Source of the DNA: Lactobacillus huangpiensis
Lineage (GTDB): Bacteria > Bacillota > Bacilli > Lactobacillales > Lactobacillaceae
Direction of reading: 5' to 3'
Length of the DNA: 64,000 nt
Assembly: GCF_019972815.1 (NCBI RefSeq)
Contig: NZ_BPPA01000002.1
Location: 124,001-188,000 of the forward strand
The notes beneath the pieces were generated by a model that was given only the letters and a program-made list of their open reading frames with translations, was not told the origin of the DNA and did not search any database. The stretch's first letter is position 1. Every line of letters begins with the position of its first letter. The position numbers and the translations under genes are program-made. This document shows, in pieces, positions 60,168 to 64,000 of the stretch.

Positions 60168-60710
60168 TCATTCAATATCGGCATGGTTCTTTATCATTTG
60201 TTCCTCTGTAATATTAAGTTTTTTCATTAATCTCAACACAATACTGTCAAATAAAAGTAGTGAAAACTGCTCAAACAAAGCTCCCATGGGTTGAATAGAT
60301 TTATTATGTTCAAATTTTGTTTGGGCATTAATTTGAACAACTATTTCACAAAATTGTGCTAATGGACTATTGGGATCAACAGTAAAAAGGATTTCTTTTA
60401 AACCGTTGCTTTTTGCTATTCTTGCTTGGGATATTAGTTTCTCTGACTTTCCCGAAGCAGAATTAAATATTAATAAGTCATTTGAATGTGTGTGAGGAGA
60501 AGAAATTTCTCCAACAACGCTAACTTCTAATCCCAGTTGTAGCAATCTGTTAGCAAAAGATTTTATCATTAAGCCTGAACGACCTGAACCTGAAAAATAG
60601 ATATGATTACTATTTATTATTAACTGACAGATTCTATCTAAAATTTTTTCATCTACTGGATCTTCAACTTTATTGATTTCTTCGCATATTTTTTTTAATT
60701 CAAATGCCAT
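60168..60710 (-). CDS. SIS-domain protein, 6-phospho-3-hexuloisomerase-like (HxlB)
   Basis: 180 residues, one SIS sugar-phosphate isomerase fold. S-G-S-G-R-S-G-L (40-47) is the phosphate loop, then N-S-A-S-G-K-S-E and the C-terminal Q-P-M-G-A-L-F-E-Q and N-H-A-D-I-E, which are hallmarks of 6-phospho-3-hexuloisomerase (arabino-hex-3-ulose-6-P to fructose-6-P). No hxlA (hexulose-phosphate synthase) is in the operon, so the true role is probably isomerising the sugar phosphate brought in by the neighbouring PTS. Last gene of the operon, eight bases after IIA. Confidence 0.75.
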   Translation of the reverse strand: MAFELKKICEEINKVEDPVDEKILDRICQLIINSNHIYFSGSGRSGLMIKSFANRLLQLGLEVSVVGEISSPHTHSNDLLIFNSASGKSEKLISQARIAKSNGLKEILFTVDPNSPLAQFCEIVVQINAQTKFEHNKSIQPMGALFEQFSLLLFDSIVLRLMKKLNITEEQMIKNHADIE

Positions 60711-60718
60711 ATATTTTC

Positions 60719-61165
60719 CTAATTCAATTTTTGATAAAGATATTCTTCCAACTCTTTATCTTTCTTATTTTTAATACTTTCTAAAAAATCTTTATTTTGA
60801 AACAGTTTCATAAGGGTCCGCAACATGGTTAAATGTTCATCTCCCTTTGCTAAAGCTAAATTAAAAATAAAAGTACATTTCACATCTTTTGATTTATCAT
60901 CCATGCGGCCAAATTTTACTGGATAAGAAAATCGGACAAAGCTAACACTGCTTGTGTTTACAAAGTTTTGATTTCCATGTGGAATCGCAATGCCTAAATC
61001 AGAATTAACTTGTAATCCGGTTGGAAAGTCTTTTTCTCTTTCGATGCAGGCATTAGTAAATTCATCAGTTATTAAATTTTCAGCTAGTAACGGGTTTCCA
61101 GCAATTTTGATAGCCTTTTGATAATCTAGATTAGCATCATTATTTGATTGTACAAAGATCTTCAT
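60719..61165 (-). CDS. PTS sugar transporter subunit IIA (fructose/mannitol family)
   Basis: 148 residues; phospho-acceptor His63 in G-I-A-I-P-H-G. It accepts phosphate from HPr and passes it to IIB. Its ATG overlaps the IIB stop by one base. This type of IIA is the normal partner of galactitol-type IIB/IIC pairs. Confidence 0.9.
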   Translation of the reverse strand: MKIFVQSNNDANLDYQKAIKIAGNPLLAENLITDEFTNACIEREKDFPTGLQVNSDLGIAIPHGNQNFVNTSSVSFVRFSYPVKFGRMDDKSKDVKCTFIFNLALAKGDEHLTMLRTLMKLFQNKDFLESIKNKKDKELEEYLYQKLN

Positions 61166-61452
61166 TATTTGATCAGCTCGTCTTTTATTTCTTCTAAAAC
61201 TGAATCCTCATTGATTCCGGTTAAAAGAGCAGTACCTACAATTATTGGTGTTGTAACATTTGGCTTATCTAATTTAGTAGATGAAACAATTAAATCATAG
61301 CCATTAAAAACATCATCTGTGCAGTCCATCAATGATTTCTTATCTAAATTTACGTCAGAAACACTTTGCTCATTTAGGTAATCTTGGAGTTCAGCCAACA
61401 TAACGGATGATGATGCAATTCCGTTTCCGCAAACTACTAATACTTTTTTCAT
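61165..61452 (-). CDS. PTS sugar transporter subunit IIB (galactitol family)
   Basis: 95 residues; phospho-acceptor Cys8 in V-V-C-G-N-G-I-A-S-S, the P-loop form typical of galactitol-type IIB. Lies between IIC and IIA with an AAGGAGATATATT site. Confidence 0.92.
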   Translation of the reverse strand: MKKVLVVCGNGIASSSVMLAELQDYLNEQSVSDVNLDKKSLMDCTDDVFNGYDLIVSSTKLDKPNVTTPIIVGTALLTGINEDSVLEEIKDELIK

Positions 61453-61469
61453 AATATATCTCCTTATTT

Positions 61470-62828
61470 TTATTTAGCTAATAAGTCTTGTTTATGCTCA
61501 TATTTTTTAAGCCAATAACCAAAAGCAACTATTATCAAGGCAATCACAACATATGACCATAAACCAAGACGAGAGGCTTCAGCAAACAAACCTGTAAATG
61601 GATTAGCTGATGGGTTTAATGATGAATACATAACACCATTTTTGGCACCATTACCAAATTCTCTAAACACTTGAGTAGTAGGTTTTGCCATCCAAGAGGC
61701 TATATATAGTCCTGGTGTAAACATCAAAATAGAAGTAATCCAAGTTCTAATAATGTTGCCATGAAAAATAGGAACCATACATGCAATAAAGAATACAAAT
61801 TGGGATAGGTCACCCATCGGCATGACTTTATTGCCAGGAAGAAAGACTGCAATAATTTCGATGACTGGAATTAAAAGCAAGGCTGGTGCAATTACGTCAG
61901 GATTCCCTATTACTAATGCAGTATCCATACCTACTGTAATATCACGGCCTTTGAAGGCTTTAGTCATTTTCTTTCGAACCGCATTTGATAAAGGTACCAG
62001 ACCTTCCATCATGATTGAAGTCATTTTTGGTAATAGAAGCATAACGGCTGCTAGATACATACCTAAATGTAAACTTTGAATTATTGTATCGCCAGGATTT
62101 GACCAGCTATAACCTGCAAATCCCAAGAAAACACCAATGATAAAACCTACAATAGTAGGGTCACCAAAAACGCCAAATTTTTTCTGAATTGTTTCAGCGG
62201 TTACATTCCATTTTCTTACTCCTGGAATATGATCAAAGATCCAATTCATAGGGTAGGCAAAAATCATATATGTATTTGCAACAGGGTGTGAAATAGAAAC
62301 TCCTTCAGGTAAATTAAAGAATTTTTCATTCTGCTTAGCTCCTAAATCGGCCATAAATAATGCCCACATATGAAAAATACCAGCGGTGAGCAAACCATAC
62401 CAGAAATTACCGGAGTAGGCATATACTATTGCGCCCATTGAAGCATTTTGGTGTAGGTTGAAAACATCAACATTGATACAGTCTGTCAATTTTAGCAGTA
62501 ATAAAACAATATTAATACCTACACATAAGGGAATAATAACTGCTCCGACTTTTGAGCCGAAACCCATAACTGCTGTTGCTGCGCCACCAACGTCAATCGC
62601 TTGCAATGATGAGCCAGTTCTTTTAGCTAAGCCAGTAATTGCTGGTTGCATTTTGTCAAGCATGAAAGAAGTGACCATGGTCAAAGCTATAAAACCAATA
62701 CCAACTTTCATGGCAGAAGAAATTGATTCTGACCATGACCGACCTACAGCTTTCATTAACACTAAAAATATTAAAGGAATAAAAATAAAGTTACCAAGAT
62801 TATTAATGAATTGAGTAATTATTTCCAT
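61470..62828 (-). CDS. PTS transporter subunit IIC (galactitol family)
   Basis: 452 residues, about ten to twelve membrane helices; the conserved G-N-P-D-V-I-A-P-A segment and the G-G-A-A-T-A-V-M-G-F-G region match the galactitol-type EIIC family. It translocates and, with IIB, phosphorylates the sugar. Family members carry galactitol, pentitols and rare hexoses, so substrate cannot be fixed. RBS AATAGGAGCTAAAA. Confidence 0.9.
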   Translation of the reverse strand: MEIITQFINNLGNFIFIPLIFLVLMKAVGRSWSESISSAMKVGIGFIALTMVTSFMLDKMQPAITGLAKRTGSSLQAIDVGGAATAVMGFGSKVGAVIIPLCVGINIVLLLLKLTDCINVDVFNLHQNASMGAIVYAYSGNFWYGLLTAGIFHMWALFMADLGAKQNEKFFNLPEGVSISHPVANTYMIFAYPMNWIFDHIPGVRKWNVTAETIQKKFGVFGDPTIVGFIIGVFLGFAGYSWSNPGDTIIQSLHLGMYLAAVMLLLPKMTSIMMEGLVPLSNAVRKKMTKAFKGRDITVGMDTALVIGNPDVIAPALLLIPVIEIIAVFLPGNKVMPMGDLSQFVFFIACMVPIFHGNIIRTWITSILMFTPGLYIASWMAKPTTQVFREFGNGAKNGVMYSSLNPSANPFTGLFAEASRLGLWSYVVIALIIVAFGYWLKKYEHKQDLLAK

Positions 62829-62837
62829 TTTTAGCTC

Positions 62838-63353
62838 CTATTCTTCTGTAAAGCCCATATTCCAAGCTACATAATCAGGCTTTTTCAGATTACGGTCATC
62901 ATCTTTTTTGGCTTCCAATAAGTTTGCTCTCGAATTTGGTCTCGAATTCTTAAAATCAAATGGTTCATCTAAAAAAGCATCAAGTACCATTTCCATGTAA
63001 GGTAACCCATTTACCCTTGCTCCCAAACCTATAATTTGAACATTATTGCTTAGCCTTGCTCTTTTGGCTGAGTATGGATTAGTTACAGCTGTCGCTCTAA
63101 TACCCCAATGTTTATTAGCCTGCATAGTAAATCCAATTCCTGTGCCACATATATATACGCCTAATCTGCATTTATCTTTTTGAATAACTTCTGCCATCTT
63201 ATCTGCTAACTTAGCATAAGTATTTTTACCATCTTCAGGCTTTTTAACAGGATCCCAAACAACTTTGTAATTTTTTTCCTCCTCCAAATATTTCTTGATT
63301 ACTTCTTTTCGTTCAAAACCAATATCATCACATGCTATTGCTATTTTTTTCAT
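62838..63353 (-). CDS. RpiB/LacA/LacB family sugar-phosphate isomerase
   Basis: 171 residues. Catalytic Cys69 lies in I-C-G-T-G-I-G-F, and N-P-Y-S-A-K-R-A-R and N-N-V-Q-I-I-G-L-G-A follow, as in ribose-5-phosphate isomerase B. The N-terminal motif is A-C-D-D-I-G-F, with Asp where RpiB has His. Length is like LacB (171) and longer than RpiB (~150). It likely converts an aldose 6-phosphate from the PTS to a ketose 6-phosphate. First gene of the operon, RBS GAAAGGAACTTTT. Confidence 0.85.
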   Translation of the reverse strand: MKKIAIACDDIGFERKEVIKKYLEEEKNYKVVWDPVKKPEDGKNTYAKLADKMAEVIQKDKCRLGVYICGTGIGFTMQANKHWGIRATAVTNPYSAKRARLSNNVQIIGLGARVNGLPYMEMVLDAFLDEPFDFKNSRPNSRANLLEAKKDDDRNLKKPDYVAWNMGFTEE

Positions 63354-63366
63354 AAAAGTTCCTTTC

Positions 63367-63380
63367 TGTAAACGCTTAAT
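63367..63380. promoter_or_regulatory. cre-like site (CcpA) downstream of the PTS promoter
   Basis: TGTAAACGCTTAAT matches 12 of 14 positions of the cre consensus TGWAANCGNTNWCA. It lies 16-29 bases downstream of the -10 box, where CcpA binding would block elongation. It suggests glucose repression of the operon. Confidence 0.6.
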
Positions 63381-63395
63381 ACTATTACAAAACCA

Positions 63396-63424
63396 ATTAT
63401 AAAATTGACTTTGCTTGGTGTCAA
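63396..63424 (-). promoter_or_regulatory. Consensus promoter of the PTS operon
   Basis: On the minus strand TTGACA (63424-63419), 17-base spacer, TATAAT (63401-63396): a perfect sigma-A promoter. Such strength implies tight repression, presumably by the divergent DeoR-family protein and CcpA. Confidence 0.9.
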
Positions 63425-63472
63425 TACCAAAAAAACACTTTTTTTCTGATAAAAAACAATTAAAACCAATTT

Positions 63473-63502
63473 TTGCAGCAAAAAAGTACCAAAAATTAGA
63501 AT
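63473..63502 (+). promoter_or_regulatory. Possible promoter of the DeoR-family regulator
   Basis: TTGCAG (63473-63478), 18-base spacer, TAGAAT (63497-63502). Copies of TACCAAAAA at 63425 and 63487 flank this region and could be repressor contacts; this is tentative. Confidence 0.4.
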
Positions 63503-63544
63503 CTATGATATTCTTAAATTAAAAGATAAAAAGTGAGTAAACAA

Positions 63545-64000
63545 ATGAAATTAACGAATAAAAGAAGAAATGACATTTTAACCGAAATTATAAAAAAGGG
63601 TAGTGTTACAGTTCATCATCTTTCGAAGGAATTTGGTGTTAGCTATGAAACTATTCGTAAAGATTTAACATTTCTCGACAAAAAAGGTTATATAATCAAA
63701 GAGCATGGCGGAGCAACAGCCTTAAATAGTCTTATTGAAAATTCGTTTACTGTAAGACAGGAAAAACAAATTAAATCAAAAAAGTTAATAGCAACTACAG
63801 CTTCCAAGCTAATATTAGATAATTCATCAATTATACTCGGCTCTGGTAGTACAGTTTTAGAGTTGGCAAAATTACTAGTGGCTAGAAGGAATTTAAAAAT
63901 TTATACTGATTCTTTTCCTGTGGCCTCTGCTTTGGCAAATTCAGAAAACGAACTTTATTTTTTTGGGGGAAAAATAAGAGCTAAATCTTCCTCGGTTTAT
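63545..64000 (+). CDS. DeoR/GlpR family transcriptional regulator (3' truncated by window edge)
   Basis: The first 152 residues are visible. The N-terminal HTH (K-R-R-N-D-I-L-T-E-I-I, V-H-H-L-S-K-E-F-G-V-S-Y-E-T-I-R-K-D-L) and the H-G-G-A wing are characteristic. The sugar-phosphate-sensing C-terminal domain begins with L-G-S-G-S-T-V-L-E-L-A. It is divergent from the PTS operon and probably represses it until the sugar phosphate accumulates. The frame is open to the last base of the window. Confidence 0.9.
   Translation, partial: MKLTNKRRNDILTEIIKKGSVTVHHLSKEFGVSYETIRKDLTFLDKKGYIIKEHGGATALNSLIENSFTVRQEKQIKSKKLIATTASKLILDNSSIILGSGSTVLELAKLLVARRNLKIYTDSFPVASALANSENELYFFGGKIRAKSSSVY

Noticed and set aside
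62458-62814. 118-residue plus-strand frame opposite the PTS IIC gene
   Set aside because: Antisense to a well-supported transporter and without start signals.
63420-63500. TACCAAAAA direct repeats as a defined DeoR operator
   Set aside because: Only two exact copies in a very A-rich stretch; not distinctive enough to claim, though noted beside the promoter.

Overview
The window is a 64 kb piece of chromosome from a low-GC Gram-positive bacterium, most likely a Lactobacillus in the strict sense (L. delbrueckii/L. acidophilus group). The evidence is the gene order acpS-alr ... pth-mfd-rqcP-divIC-S1-tilS-ftsH-hslO, dus-lysS, clpC-rpoB-rpoC, rpsL-rpsG-fusA without tuf, and the S10-spc-alpha ribosomal operon followed by ecfA1-ecfA2-ecfT-truA-rplM-rpsI. 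Frequent TTG/GTG starts behind strong GGAGG sites, and RNA elements known from lactic acid bacteria, fit this. I cannot name the species. No insertion sequence, CRISPR array or rRNA gene is visible.

Layout. 1-17.1 kb: cell-wall, translation-maintenance and proteostasis genes (acpS end, alr, a CBS/ACT protein, pth, mfd, rqcP, divIC, an S1 protein, tilS, ftsH, hslO), an ABC exporter and a histidine phosphatase, then dus-lysS. 17.1-18.3 kb: a DUF2785 gene broken by two single-base shifts, and two tRNA genes (Gly-GCC, Pro-CGG). 18.6-30 kb: clpC, rpoB (with a structured leader), rpoC, an orphan ECF S component and a prepilin peptidase. 30.2-33.3 kb: str operon. 33.5-47.4 kb: the ribosomal protein superoperon through secY, adk, infA, rpoA and rplQ, preceded by a structured leader and followed by an L17 downstream element. 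47.6-51.8 kb: the shared ECF transporter module, truA, and rplM-rpsI.

51.8-64 kb is accessory. A 2.4 kb segment with an ABC transporter and two small membrane proteins lies between the intact 3' end of rpsI and a diverged 51-nt copy of that same 3' end, which looks like the scar of an element that integrated into rpsI. Next come a DUF6176 gene, a MacB-type ABC pair behind a perfect palindrome, a frameshifted S66 peptidase, and a PadR-HAAS-DUF4097 operon in which the second and third genes carry in-frame stops. The right end is a galactitol-type PTS operon (RpiB/LacB-like isomerase, IIC, IIB, IIA, a 6-phospho-3-hexuloisomerase-like SIS protein) with a consensus promoter and a cre-like site, divergent from a DeoR-family regulator cut by the window edge.

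Functionally, most of the window is growth machinery: transcription (rpoA, rpoB, rpoC), ribosome assembly, translation factors and protein quality control. The orphan S component (28.8 kb) probably depends on the shared EcfA1A2T module (47.6-50.1 kb). The accessory genes show several separate inactivations, consistent with genome decay in a nutrient-rich niche, although the single-base indels in homopolymers could also be assembly errors.
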